A DNA stretch of 64,000 nucleotides from Daldinia sp. FL1419. Its lineage: Eukaryota > Ascomycota > Sordariomycetes > Xylariales > Hypoxylaceae. Every line of letters starts with the position of its first letter. Positions within the stretch are counted from its first letter, which is position 1. The stretch spans positions 62,001 to 126,000 of the forward strand of contig MU623386.1 of assembly GCA_025201765.1 (NCBI GenBank), given 5' to 3'. A program made the position numbers and the translations under genes. The notes beneath the pieces were generated by a model. The model was not told the origin of the DNA, did not search any database, and saw only the letters and a list, made by a program, of their open reading frames with translations. Shown one piece after another: positions 11,463 to 21,089 of the stretch.

Positions 11463-13778
11463 TCACTCGTCGTCTTCGTCAGACGACTCGTCCTCGTCCT
11501 CGTCGAAGTCTTCCATTTCTTCATCTTCGTCCTCCAACCCAGAAACAGTCTCCTCTAGCGCCTCCCGTTCTTCCTCTTTCCTTTTCCGCTCGTCTTCTCT
11601 TCTGGCCTGCTCCAGCATCTTGGCTTTCTCAGCCCCCGCCTTCCTTTGGGCTACGACATAGGCGCCAACCGGAGTCTTCTCCCACTCGAAATCCTTAAGG
11701 AACGCATCGACCTGCGACCGATCCCTGGGCGCAAAGTCGACCTTGGCTCGTTTACCCTCAATAAACTTCGCATTCGCCTCGAGCTTTTGAACTAGCAAAA
11801 CGAGACCGGCACGGACCTTGTTGTTATTGTTCCCACCCGTCTTCTTTCTCGATTGCTTGAGCCACCGCTTAAGCATGATGATAACAGGTAGGGCAAACTC
11901 GGGGAATGCTATGTTCGTAGACCATAGAACAAAATACTCCGAAAACAGTTCTACCACCTGTTCGCCAACTCCGTCTTGGTATATTCGTGTCCGTAGATAT
12001 GCCTTGGGAGCCTTATAGGCCACGGAGAAATCGAGAGGCTTGATAGTTGACTGCTTCGGTGATTTCCTCATCTCTGCCGAGTTTAGAACTTCCAATAGCG
12101 CGGAGGCTAGGGGAATGTAAGTTCCGGTTGATCTAGAAACACGGAGAAGAGATCTGATCATATGGAACCGGAGAGGAAAATAAGTCGCAGTTGGTATTAG
12201 ACGCATGGCACCGAGTGTAACTTGGACGAGTGGGTAAATAAGGGGCTTGAGTTGGGATTCTTTCCCAGCTTCCGCCTCCTTCAGTGGACTGCAATGCTCT
12301 GATAGTACGCAGGACCAGAAGTCTATCGAGTGAACGTACTGCCAATTGTAGATGGTTCTATACGAGTCGTTTTGGTTGTGCACAATACTGTTACGTAGGT
12401 GGATGGCAAGTTGGCGAATGAAAGTAAAGGCTGTCGTATAGCCTATGTTTTGATCTAGAGCCCATAACTCAGCGGCGGAGTTCTTCATCAAATTAATTCC
12501 TTGTAAAGTATTGACGTTTGTCACACGAGCTCCAGCGACCAAACCCTGATAAGTTGCTTTTAGGACGGCCTCCCGGATACCTTTGTCGCCTACCACAACT
12601 AGTCGTCGCAAAACCAAAAAGGCTGTAATCCGGGTCGAGTCGCTACTCGTAGACTGCGACCAAAATCCGACGACAGATTTGATCAAGTTCTTAAGCAGTT
12701 TTCGGAAACTTAGGAGGTAGGGGACAAGAGGCGTGATAGCGGATAACGTTAGCTTGAGGGTCGCATCATCCGATAGTGTACCGAGTAGGTATAATATAGA
12801 GGATATGAATGATTTCAAGAGCATCGAAAGGCTTTTGAACTTCTTGGAATCCGTAGGAACGTTCACCTTGCCGGACGAAGACTCCTTGATAGGAACATGG
12901 TGCTGAATAACCTCGGGGATTTGCTTAAGCGCAACAATGAGGATATCGTGGAAAACTTCGGGGCTGGATATCTTATACGTTTGTTTCCTTCCTTGCTCTA
13001 CGTCGTCTTCGTTTAAGTGCGCTGCAGATCTGAATGCCAAAACCACTTGCCTCGCAGCTCTGAGCGATTGATTATCCGATAATGCTGCCTTCCACCGTGC
13101 AACCATAGCTTGTGTCAATTCGTTGTCTTCTTTATCGTCTTCGTCATCTACCTTTCCTCGCTTCTTTTCCTTCTTTCGCTTCTTCTTGGGCTGGTCTTCT
13201 TCGCTGGCACTCAGCTCGTCTACTTCAGCTAGGTCGGCGTCGTCGAAGTCTAATGCTTCAGGGTCATTCTCTTTTAAGAATTTGTAAAAATCGGGGTCGT
13301 CCTTAGCAAGGGCGTCCATGGCCTCTTTACTCATTCCAAGGTCCTCATCTTCTTCATCGCCCTCATCCTCACTTCCACTTGCCACGGGCATTTCATCGTC
13401 TGAAATATCAATATTGCTACCAGCCTCAGATGCAGAGTCGTCCTCGTTGGGCTCGTCACGCTTGCGTTTTCCTAGCTTCTTAGATGCTTTCTTACCCGGT
13501 TGGGATTTGTCGATTATTTCGAATCCGCCACCAAAGAAGTCATCAACGCTCATCTCATTGACGTTGGATGTCCTCTTCGAGCCATTGGGTCTACCGGCTT
13601 TTTCGCCATCGGCGCCCTTGTAGAACTCGGCATCTTTTGCCTTTTTGGATTGTTGCTTGGTTTTGATTTGTTGTCTCTGCTTTATTTTTGCAGTTGATTT
13701 TCGTTGATCTAAAACACCTTTGAGGTGTTTCTTCTCGAACTTTTTAGTTGCTTTAAAGTTTTTCTTTGCGCCGGCCAT
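11463..13778 (-). CDS. NOC2: Nucleolar complex protein 2 (Noc2), 60S ribosome biogenesis
   Basis: Intronless, 771 aa from the ATG at 13778; the open frame extends upstream but without an ATG. Noc2 binds Noc1 (Mak21) in the nucleolus, and Noc3 in the nucleoplasm, to mature and move pre-60S particles. The N-terminus is Lys-rich (KKNFKATKKFEKKHLKG), suited to nucleolar localisation. It is followed by long acidic Asp/Glu blocks (~residues 115-215). The helical Noc2 core runs from ~225 to ~700, with family-like segments such as MRLIPTATYFPLRFHMIRSL and TYIPLASALLEVL. The C-terminus is a Glu/Arg coiled coil ending in an acidic tail (EDEDEEMEDFDEDEDESSDE). Length matches the family. It is divergent from VPS28 across a 399-bp region. 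Confidence 0.93.
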   Translation of the reverse strand: MAGAKKNFKATKKFEKKHLKGVLDQRKSTAKIKQRQQIKTKQQSKKAKDAEFYKGADGEKAGRPNGSKRTSNVNEMSVDDFFGGGFEIIDKSQPGKKASKKLGKRKRDEPNEDDSASEAGSNIDISDDEMPVASGSEDEGDEEDEDLGMSKEAMDALAKDDPDFYKFLKENDPEALDFDDADLAEVDELSASEEDQPKKKRKKEKKRGKVDDEDDKEDNELTQAMVARWKAALSDNQSLRAARQVVLAFRSAAHLNEDDVEQGRKQTYKISSPEVFHDILIVALKQIPEVIQHHVPIKESSSGKVNVPTDSKKFKSLSMLLKSFISSILYLLGTLSDDATLKLTLSAITPLVPYLLSFRKLLKNLIKSVVGFWSQSTSSDSTRITAFLVLRRLVVVGDKGIREAVLKATYQGLVAGARVTNVNTLQGINLMKNSAAELWALDQNIGYTTAFTFIRQLAIHLRNSIVHNQNDSYRTIYNWQYVHSIDFWSCVLSEHCSPLKEAEAGKESQLKPLIYPLVQVTLGAMRLIPTATYFPLRFHMIRSLLRVSRSTGTYIPLASALLEVLNSAEMRKSPKQSTIKPLDFSVAYKAPKAYLRTRIYQDGVGEQVVELFSEYFVLWSTNIAFPEFALPVIIMLKRWLKQSRKKTGGNNNNKVRAGLVLLVQKLEANAKFIEGKRAKVDFAPRDRSQVDAFLKDFEWEKTPVGAYVVAQRKAGAEKAKMLEQARREDERKRKEEEREALEETVSGLEDEDEEMEDFDEDEDESSDEDDE

Positions 13779-14177
13779 TGTGAATATTTCCCACGAAATT
13801 GCGACGAAACAATTGCGCAGTGAACTTGGTAAGTGATTGATTTTATGGGTTGCTTGCAACGAGAACCGCGACAAACCAAATTTTTTTTTTAGATAAGCTT
13901 ATCGCGGGGTCCTTATCGTCATCTAGCTCTGCGCTAAGAGCAGCTATGGGTGGGCCTATTACCTAAGCTGCTCAGCAAGGTAACTGCAGGCTGTTACCTA
14001 CTGAGAGTGAACCAATCACCAAGGTTCACGCGAAATAACCATCTCATTACGTACTTCTCCAACATAGAGACCTAACCTAGGTACCTGCCTCCTACCTACC
14101 TCCTACCTACCTACCTAGGTAGGCACAAATAAAACCCAACCTTCTTCCTTCTAGTAATCAGCAAAGGGATATCCAAA
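13779..14177. promoter_or_regulatory. Bidirectional promoter region NOC2/VPS28
   Basis: The only sequence between the two divergent starts. It contains a T9 tract near 13880, a dense CTACCTACC run and TACCTAGGTA-type palindromes at ~14075-14123, and a short CT-rich leader before the VPS28 ATG. Regulatory function is inferred from gene layout. Confidence 0.6.
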
Positions 14178-15001
14178 ATGAATCCTCGTCAGGCCTATGC
14201 CCCAACACCCCATAGCTATGTCCCAAATACTGCTCTATCAGCTACGATAAATTTAGACGAGGTACGCGTTTAATCATCCATTCTGTTACTTATGAAGTTG
14301 TACTAACAGTCCTACAGGAAGTGAAGCTAGCGGACACTCGCGCTGAAAGAGACTTGCAGGATTCTCTTGCTGAATTATTTTCTATCATCGTCACCTTGGA
14401 TGAGCTTGAGAGAGCATTTCTTAAAGATGCAATCCCCGAAGCTGACTATACTGAGATCTGTGAACGATCGCTTAAGCAGTATAAGTCTATCTTAGCAGAC
14501 GAGACCGTGGCTAGAGCTTTCGTTGGCTTGGAGGAGTTCAAGGTCGAGTGGGACGTAAGTAAATTTGGCACGATTCATACGCCATAACCTGTATTAACTC
14601 CATCCTTATAGCTTGAAGTTCCTAGGGCAACTGAACGGCTTAGAGTTGGTATGCCGTCGACTGCCGTCACCGCATCGACAGGGGCTACCCAACCGTCAGC
14701 TTCGACAAACAATAAGTCTGGCGCTCTCATCCTGGAAGCAACTCAAGACTTCATTACTTTCCTAGATGCCTTGCGTCTTGGACTTTTAGCGAAGGATCAG
14801 CTACATCCTCTTTTAACTGACGTTATCCAAAGCGTCAATAAAGTCACCGACAGGGACTTCGAGAATCGCGGCAAAATTGTCCAGTGGTTAATTACCTTAA
14901 ACCAGATGAAGGCAACCGAAGAGTTGAGCGAGCAGCAAGCCAGGGAGCTTGAGTTAGATATTAACTCTGCATACCTGGGCTTCAAGAATACTCTTAACTG
15001 A
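14178..15001 (+). CDS. VPS28: ESCRT-I subunit Vps28
   Basis: Three exons: 14178-14261, 14318-14554, 14612-15001, all phase 0; 236 aa, near the 242 aa of the yeast protein. In ESCRT-I it binds Vps23 through its N-terminal core domain and ESCRT-II (Vps36) through its C-terminal four-helix domain, sorting ubiquitinated cargo at the endosome. The N-terminal core is seen in EVKLADTRAERDLQDSLAEL, with LDELERAF and AFVGLEEFKVEWD following. A short Thr/Ser/Ala linker leads to the C-terminal domain (TQDFITFLDALRLGLLAKDQ, LHPLLTDVIQSVNKV, KIVQWLITLNQM). Introns carry good GTACGC/GTAAGT donors and CAG/TAG acceptors. Confidence 0.95.
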
Positions 15002-15367
15002 GAGACCTAAACTTAGTATCGGTCGAGTTCGCGTATCGTGTTGCTTAATGCTATAAACATCGCGATAAGGCCGATTCTTTTTAGGAGGACTGAAAACCGA
15101 TGGCCGCAGAACGGCGTGGAGAAAAAGAGTGGGTCCTAGATTCCGTCATTTACTGGCCAATTGGCCTAAACGGACCCACTAACAGGGCGCGAGTCTGTCA
15201 TGGCCCAGATACCTTAAAAAACATCTCACCCAATATTTCAGTCGAGGATGACCGGGTTTTCATTACCACTGGGATTAATAACCTCAGAAAACTACTAAGC
15301 TGAAATCAAACGCCGAAATCTAAAATACGGAATATAGTATCATATACTCTTTGCCGAAATCTTCGAT
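15002..15367. other. Short intergenic region VPS28-editing protein
   Basis: 366 bp. It contains a 67-codon open frame (15100-15303) with no recognisable similarity and no splice link; I do not call it a gene. Confidence 0.5.
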
Positions 15368-16177
15368 ATGCAGCGCACTTATCTCGCGTTCCAGCATAAC
15401 GCTAAGCTTCATACTCTACAGACCGTAGTCACCGCAGTCCGCTCTATAGCAGCTCTCGAGGAGGCTAACAAAGGACTCTATAAACAAGCTAAAGAGGACG
15501 ACCATGTTGTAATCACAGAGCAAACCATATTTCACCCGCAAGGAGGTGGACAGCCTTCTGACGTTGGTGTGATGAAAAGCTCGGAGGGTGCAAGTTTTGA
15601 CGTATCCATGGTACGCACAAGCGCCACAAACGACGGCGAGGTGCTGCATTTTGGCAGGTTCGCAAATGCCGGAAACGTCTTTAAGCCGGGGGATTCAGTC
15701 TCTCAAACAATTGATAGCGAGAAGCGGAATCTATATTCCCGCTATCATACGGCGGGTCACGTTCTTGGGTCAGCTGTTCGGAGTCTTCTTGAGAAAGAGA
15801 TTGCAAATTTTGATGAACTGAAAGCATCGCATTTTCCTGAATCTGCTGCTTGTGAATTCCAAGGCCTGATTGAAGGAAAATGGAAGGACGTCATTCAAGC
15901 TCGTTTGGATGAGTACATTAGCAAGGATATGCCGGTTGAAATTGATTGGTGGGACGAAAACGACTTCAAGGCAAACGGTCTTGAAAGGTTAATACCTGAT
16001 CGCAAGGCGATGGGTATGACAGACGACGAGAAGTTCCGAGTTGTTAAGATCATCGGCGCTGAAGCCTATCCTTGCGGCGGGACGCATGTTGACAGTACAG
16101 AGTTATGCGGTAAGACTAATGTTAAGAAGATTAGTCGAGCGAAAGGGACAAGTCGGGTGAGCTATGTGCTACCTTAA
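15368..16177 (+). CDS. Stand-alone alanyl-tRNA editing protein (AlaX/AARSD1 family)
   Basis: Intronless, 269 aa. It hydrolyses Ser- (or Gly-) mischarged tRNA-Ala in trans, as a free copy of the AlaRS editing domain. Motifs: the beta-hairpin FHPQGGGQPSDVG (56-68) typical of the AlaRS/AlaX N-terminal subdomain; the zinc and editing site HTAGH (H127, H131); and the second half CGGTH (C236, H240). All four metal ligands are present. The block between them (SHFPESAACEFQG) matches the SxHFxxxxAxxEF pattern. No aminoacylation domain is present. The C-terminus (KKISRAKGTSRVSYVLP) ends the editing fold, as in short AlaX proteins. Cytosolic location is inferred from the absence of a targeting signal. 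Confidence 0.9.
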   Translation: MQRTYLAFQHNAKLHTLQTVVTAVRSIAALEEANKGLYKQAKEDDHVVITEQTIFHPQGGGQPSDVGVMKSSEGASFDVSMVRTSATNDGEVLHFGRFANAGNVFKPGDSVSQTIDSEKRNLYSRYHTAGHVLGSAVRSLLEKEIANFDELKASHFPESAACEFQGLIEGKWKDVIQARLDEYISKDMPVEIDWWDENDFKANGLERLIPDRKAMGMTDDEKFRVVKIIGAEAYPCGGTHVDSTELCGKTNVKKISRAKGTSRVSYVLP

Positions 16178-17794
16178 CGGATAACTGTCAAAAAGGCCAA
16201 AAACAGCCTCTCGCAGCAAAAATGAAACTTACCTTAGGTACATACCTTGTAACCTGCCCGAAGCTCGGTACGGTATTCTTCCCGATATTTGGGGCCGCAT
16301 GTATGTACTTGGACTAAGACAACCCGACATTCGACATTCGTCTAGGTGCTGGATGTTGCACAACGTCCTCTATTTGGCGACATGGGGAGTTACAGCCGTA
16401 CGAACATGGCTGTTGATGATTAAATAATCCCGACGAATACCTACCTACGTATACTTTAATAGATCTTTCATGTCCATCTCGGTAGTTTTTAAGCCGGCAC
16501 TACAAATCTTGTCAAATAGCCGGTCTCTAGAAGCATCGATGCTCTGTTTTTTTTAGGTTGAGGATACACGAAAGCATAGTGTGAATGTTAGTAGGTAGCC
16601 TTACCTGGTTTAAGCATTATCGCCCATTCTAGTTGCAACATTTTAGCACGTGGGTGTATAATTCTAGGCATAGTTTGGGGCCGACGATCAAAGTTGTTAG
16701 CCCATTGGCAAGTTCCGTTGGCAAGTTAGGAAAATCTAGATATCAGTTAGTTAATATATTTTTTGATAATCATAATACGATGAAGCTAGTAGATGTTAAC
16801 CCAAATGACTGGGTTAGGGTTGAAACGGCTTTATACACTTGTCTGTACAATACTTCCTCACAATAAGATGCAGGGTATCATTTGACTTTCAGTTCCTGTG
16901 GGACTGCTGCAGGAAATCCTATTTCGATCGTGGGAACTTGAGATCTAAGTGGCAGTGTGTATGGTACATGGTGTCTATTCCCCTTCATGTTTATCAACAA
17001 CATCAAACCGAGTATACCATTCGCCTGAAATTCTGCCAACGCTGCACATCAACTTGGACGTCACCCAACCCGAGCGGTTAGCGCAAATAGGTGGTTATCC
17101 TCTTGAGCAACGCTATCCCGCATCTTTTATATATTAAGTACCTAAAGTACCTTACCTAGGTACCTACTTACCCAGTTATATATACCCGTTTGAAAACGTT
17201 TAGCGTGGACAGGACTGTGGTTGGGGCAATGCCGTGTAAGTCATGTATCTCTCTTTCCATAGGGCTTAAACATGTGGCCCAAATGATTGGTTAGGACAAC
17301 AGTAACCCGCCGTTGTTTAACATGCCTAAACTTTATTACATTGGTGGGGTCTTCCTGCTCGGTGGGGTTCAAAATCCAGGGTCTTTTACAATGCATCATC
17401 TTTCATCTTGTACATGCATGTGCTGAAGACGCAAAGAGAATCCAGATACCTATCCTCTTACCTCTTCCCCTCCTACCTTCACCTTGCCAGAGACCTTGTC
17501 AGATTTATGGCATCCCACTCATCGTGCATGTATGTAAGTATTTCTCTAGGTCATGGGGTACCTAACTCAAAATGCAAGTAACCAAAGCATTTCTCTCGGT
17601 ATAACAGGTGGGCAACTAATACCATGGGCTTTCATATATATACTACTTCGTGTTCAACCGTTGCTTTCCTCTTTCCTCCTTTCTATTTTCCCCTATACAT
17701 CTGCGGATACTCTTACCGACTTCCGTGGTTCGATTCAACACGTTAAAGGAATTTCAACATCCCGCTCTCATTACTCGAGCAATGAGAGAGTATC
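16178..17794. other. Intergenic region upstream of BTA1
   Basis: 1.6 kb, several 60-100 codon open frames but none with domains or good splice partners. A TAACCCA/TGGGTTA inverted repeat lies at ~16798-16817, and a related CCCAAATGA-TGG-TTAGG string recurs near 17278. The CT-rich stretch at ~17660-17700 and the T-rich leader before 17795 look like the BTA1 promoter. Confidence 0.5.
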
Positions 17795-20412
17795 ATGGCT
17801 TCTCTTGGTGGTAACATATTACCCCCTGATCCGTATACACATATCTATTTCGCTGGAATAGCAGTTGTTCTCTTAGTAGGCATATGCTACTCTACACTAC
17901 TTTTGAAGAAAGCGAAAGGCAACGAGAATCCTAGTCTCTTACAGTCGTTATGGCTTTTCTTCTACTCATGCTTCCTTAAACCGCACGATGGTGACCGCAA
18001 TGGCAATCAACAAGATGCCCTTGAGAGCTTCTACAAGACGCAGGCTGGCGCGTACGATGCGACGAGGAAAGCCCTTCTTAAGGGCCGCGAGGACATGCTA
18101 GCCCTTGTAGCCGCTCAGCTCTCTTACCGAGAAACAAAGGGCGGCGATAGGAAGAGACGTGTCTGGGTAGACGTACGTGCTCAACCAACATTCTGACCAT
18201 CACCCACCGGCGTCACTAACCATGCGAGTAGGTTGGTGGGGGGACTGGCTGGAATATCGAATCCATGTCCAGATTCGTCGATGTAGCCCAGTTCTTCGAT
18301 AGCGTTTACCTGGTTGATTTCTCTCCCTCTCTCTGCGAAGTCGCTCGCAAGCGTTTCGAGAGACTAGGGTGGAAGAATGTCAAAGTAATCTGCCAGGACG
18401 CCAGGAAATTCAGGTTGGAAGACCACGAACCTTCTTGCCAGAGTAGACGCGCCTCTAGCTCTTCTAGCCGAGGCTATTTCTTTCAGGAAAGACCTAGACA
18501 TGGCGGTGCTGACTTGATCACCATGTCATACAGCTTGTCTATGATTGTTAGTACAAACCCATTCAACCATAACGTGCATTTTCTTACCGTAATATAGCCC
18601 GACTACTATTCCGTCATTGACTCGCTACCATCTTTATTGGCTCCTGACGGTATAATCGGGGTGGTAGACTTTTATGTCCAGTCTCAAGTCGACATCACCT
18701 TCCGAAACTATACGGGCGGCCATGCTAATCGTCATGTTAACTTCCTCGGCAGGATATTTTGGCGTGCCTGGTTTGACATTGACAGAGTCGCTCTCGAACC
18801 TGGGAGACGAGACTATCTCGAGTATAGCTTCGGGACGATCCTAAATGCCAATAACAGAAACTATGTCCTCGGTGCGATCCCTTATTACATATGGCTAGGG
18901 ACTCACAAGCAGCCATCGTCATCTAGACTTCCGCACGAAATTGTTGAGAAGCTGGATGCTCTAGTTACCGAGTCGCCATACCTCTACCCCACCAATCACT
19001 CAGCCACTCTGTCTCGTGCAGTTGAAAGGGCTACACCAGAAATTCGGTCCAAAGCCTTCGATGCTGCCATCGTCAATCTCTCTTCTAACCTGCCTCTGCC
19101 GTCCTTTTTCTACCAGAACCATCACTACAGGATTTATTATGATGACCAGCTCAAGAAGCACACCCAGTTCAACGACGAGTACATCTATGCTTTCACATGG
19201 GAAGATACGCGTGTCGACGAACGTATCCTCAAGATAAAGTCAGACGATGTGGTACTCGCCATCACTAGCGCTGGTGACAACCTCCTTTCTTATGCTCTAC
19301 AGGGACCAGCCAGAATTCACGCAGTCGATTTGAATCCAACCCAGAACCACCTTCTCGAGCTCAAAGTAGCTGCGTTCTCTTCTCTCTCCTACGAAGATTT
19401 TTGGAAGATTTTCGGCGAGGGCAAGCACCCCGAGTTCCGCTCCTTGCTCATCTCGAAGATGTCGCCTCACCTATCCAGTCGCGCATTCCAATACTGGCTT
19501 AGCAACCACCATATCTTCGCGACGTCCAAGGGCGGGTTGTACGATACGGGTGGGTCAAAGCATGGAATTCGCATATTCCGTTGGATTTCTCGCGTGTTTG
19601 GGTGTCGATCCGCTGTTAAAGAGCTAATCGCCGCCAAGACCCTAAACGAACAGCGTGAGATCTGGCGCAACAAAATCCGACCAGCTCTTCTTTCTCGTCT
19701 AGTTTCTAAGTTCGTCGTAAGCCAGGAGTCATTCCTATGGACCGCACTCGGGGTACCGAAGAACCAGCTGGCAATTATCGAAGAGGACCATGCGGTATCC
19801 GATGCAGTTTGCGGGCCTAATGCGCGGGCTAAAAACACTCGTTCTCACGCCATCTGGGAATACATGGTCAATACGCTAGACCCGATGGTAGAGAAGACAC
19901 ACGTCGCGGCAGATAACCCATACTACCTAGTATGCCTTGACGGTAAATTTAGCCGAAACTGTCATCCAGACTATCTGTCGCCTCAAGCGCATGCTCGACT
20001 GTCTCGCCCGGGCGCATTTGACGGATTACGCATCCATACGGACGAGATAGATGAAGTTCTCGCACGTATCGCACCCGGTACCCTTACGGTGGCTGTTGTT
20101 ATGGACAGTATGGACTGGTTTGATCCAGGGTCTAACGCTGCAGCGGCACAAATCGCTAAGCTCAACCGCGCGTTACGCATGGGCGGGCGCGTTATGCTGC
20201 GCTCCGGGGGTCTCCGACCTTGGTACCTAGCCGAGTTTAAACGGCACGGGTTTTCGGCCAAGTGTATGGGCGAGCGTACGGAAGGCAAATGCATCGATCG
20301 TGTCAACATGTATGCAAGCTGTTGGATTTGCACGAAGCGCGAAAACCTACCTCCACCCACGCCAGAAGCGGAGTTTATGGCTGGATCCGAGATTACTTCT
20401 TTACAGATCTAA
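17795..20412 (+). CDS. BTA1: Betaine lipid (DGTS) synthase Bta1
   Basis: Three exons: 17795-18172, 18232-18546, 18598-20412, all phase 0; 835 aa. It makes diacylglyceryl-N,N,N-trimethylhomoserine, a phosphate-free stand-in for phosphatidylcholine under phosphate limitation. One TM helix (~18-38) anchors it, presumably in the ER. The N-terminal half is a BtaB-like SAM-dependent N-methyltransferase with the SAM loop VDVGGGTGWN (125-134, created exactly across intron 1) and VYLVDFSPSLCEVARKR. The C-terminal half is BtaA-like (DUF3419), transferring the aminocarboxypropyl group of SAM to diacylglycerol; it shows ITSAGDNLLSYAL, AVDLNPTQNHLLELK and DSMDWF. BtaB-first order is what eukaryotic Bta1 fusions show. 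The Ser-rich insert near residue 190 may be lineage-specific. Confidence 0.95.
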
Positions 20413-20540
20413 GAAGGATTCAAAATTGCTTGGAAGGAAGAGTCATTAGCGGTGCGGCCTATTGTTGTTAGGGGCTGAGACGACTTTAATTGTATTCTAT
20501 TCGCTCATTCTCAAGCCACCGGGACACAACATGTATTAGT

Positions 20541-20561
20541 TGTTGACAGCGTATGTCAACA
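20541..20561 (+). other. Perfect 8-bp hairpin in the BTA1 3' region
   Basis: TGTTGACA and its exact reverse complement TGTCAACA are separated by 5 nt, about 130 nt after the BTA1 stop. It could be an RNA structure in the 3' UTR or a dimeric DNA-binding site. Function is unproven. Confidence 0.6.
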
Positions 20562-20879
20562 GCTGATATACTGTCCGTCTTTGCCAAGCAAGTTCGTACT
20601 ACGCGAATCAAATTGGTCACGAAACGAGGATGGAAAATATAAGAAAATATATACCTGCTCAATAGATCTACTATTAAAACTACTAGTTAATTTCTATAAA
20701 TACCTACCTATTTATTACGCTACCTATGTTTATGAAATGGATGCTTGATTGTTGGTAGAGCGCCATGAAAGTGCAATTTCGAATTAATTCGGCTGCCTGG
20801 AATCGGGCTGCACAGTCCTAGAAAACAGGTGGATGCATGCTGATGGTGCATTTAGGTAGTGTGACTTGACTAGTAATCA

Positions 20880-20916
20880 GGGGGGGGGGGGTTAAAAAAA
20901 AGAAAAAAAAAGAAAA
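20880..20916 (+). repeat. Low-complexity G12 plus A-rich tract
   Basis: A run of twelve G, then TT, then A8-G-A9 style purine tract. The strand is all purine apart from the TT and could adopt unusual structure; such homopolymers are also prone to sequencing error. Confidence 0.8.
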
Positions 20917-21089
20917 GATATATCCCCTAAGAATCCCCCTAGTTAGTTGACATTAAAAACTTACAAAGAAACCTTTCCCAAAAAAAAAAGAATATAAAAA
21001 CTTTTGTAATAAATAGCATCCCAAAAAACACTGGAATGGTCATCTAGTACATCACTTACCTGATCCTAGGCTAGGTACTCGCTATCGCT

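Larger units (their letters stand above)
20413..21089. other. Intergenic BTA1-lipase, tandem orientation
   Basis: 677 bp. It holds a perfect hairpin, a G12/A-rich low-complexity block and the promoter of the downstream lipase-like gene. No ORF supported. Confidence 0.5.

Noticed and set aside
13779..13874. 32-codon N-terminal extension of NOC2
   Set aside because: It would need a TTG start; the ATG at 13778 gives the family-typical Lys-rich N-terminus.
15100..15303. 67-codon ATG frame between VPS28 and the editing protein
   Set aside because: No recognisable family and no link by splicing to either neighbour; length is within chance expectation.
16800..16830. GGTTAGGGTT telomere-like string
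   Set aside because: Little more than one repeat unit; no interstitial telomere array.
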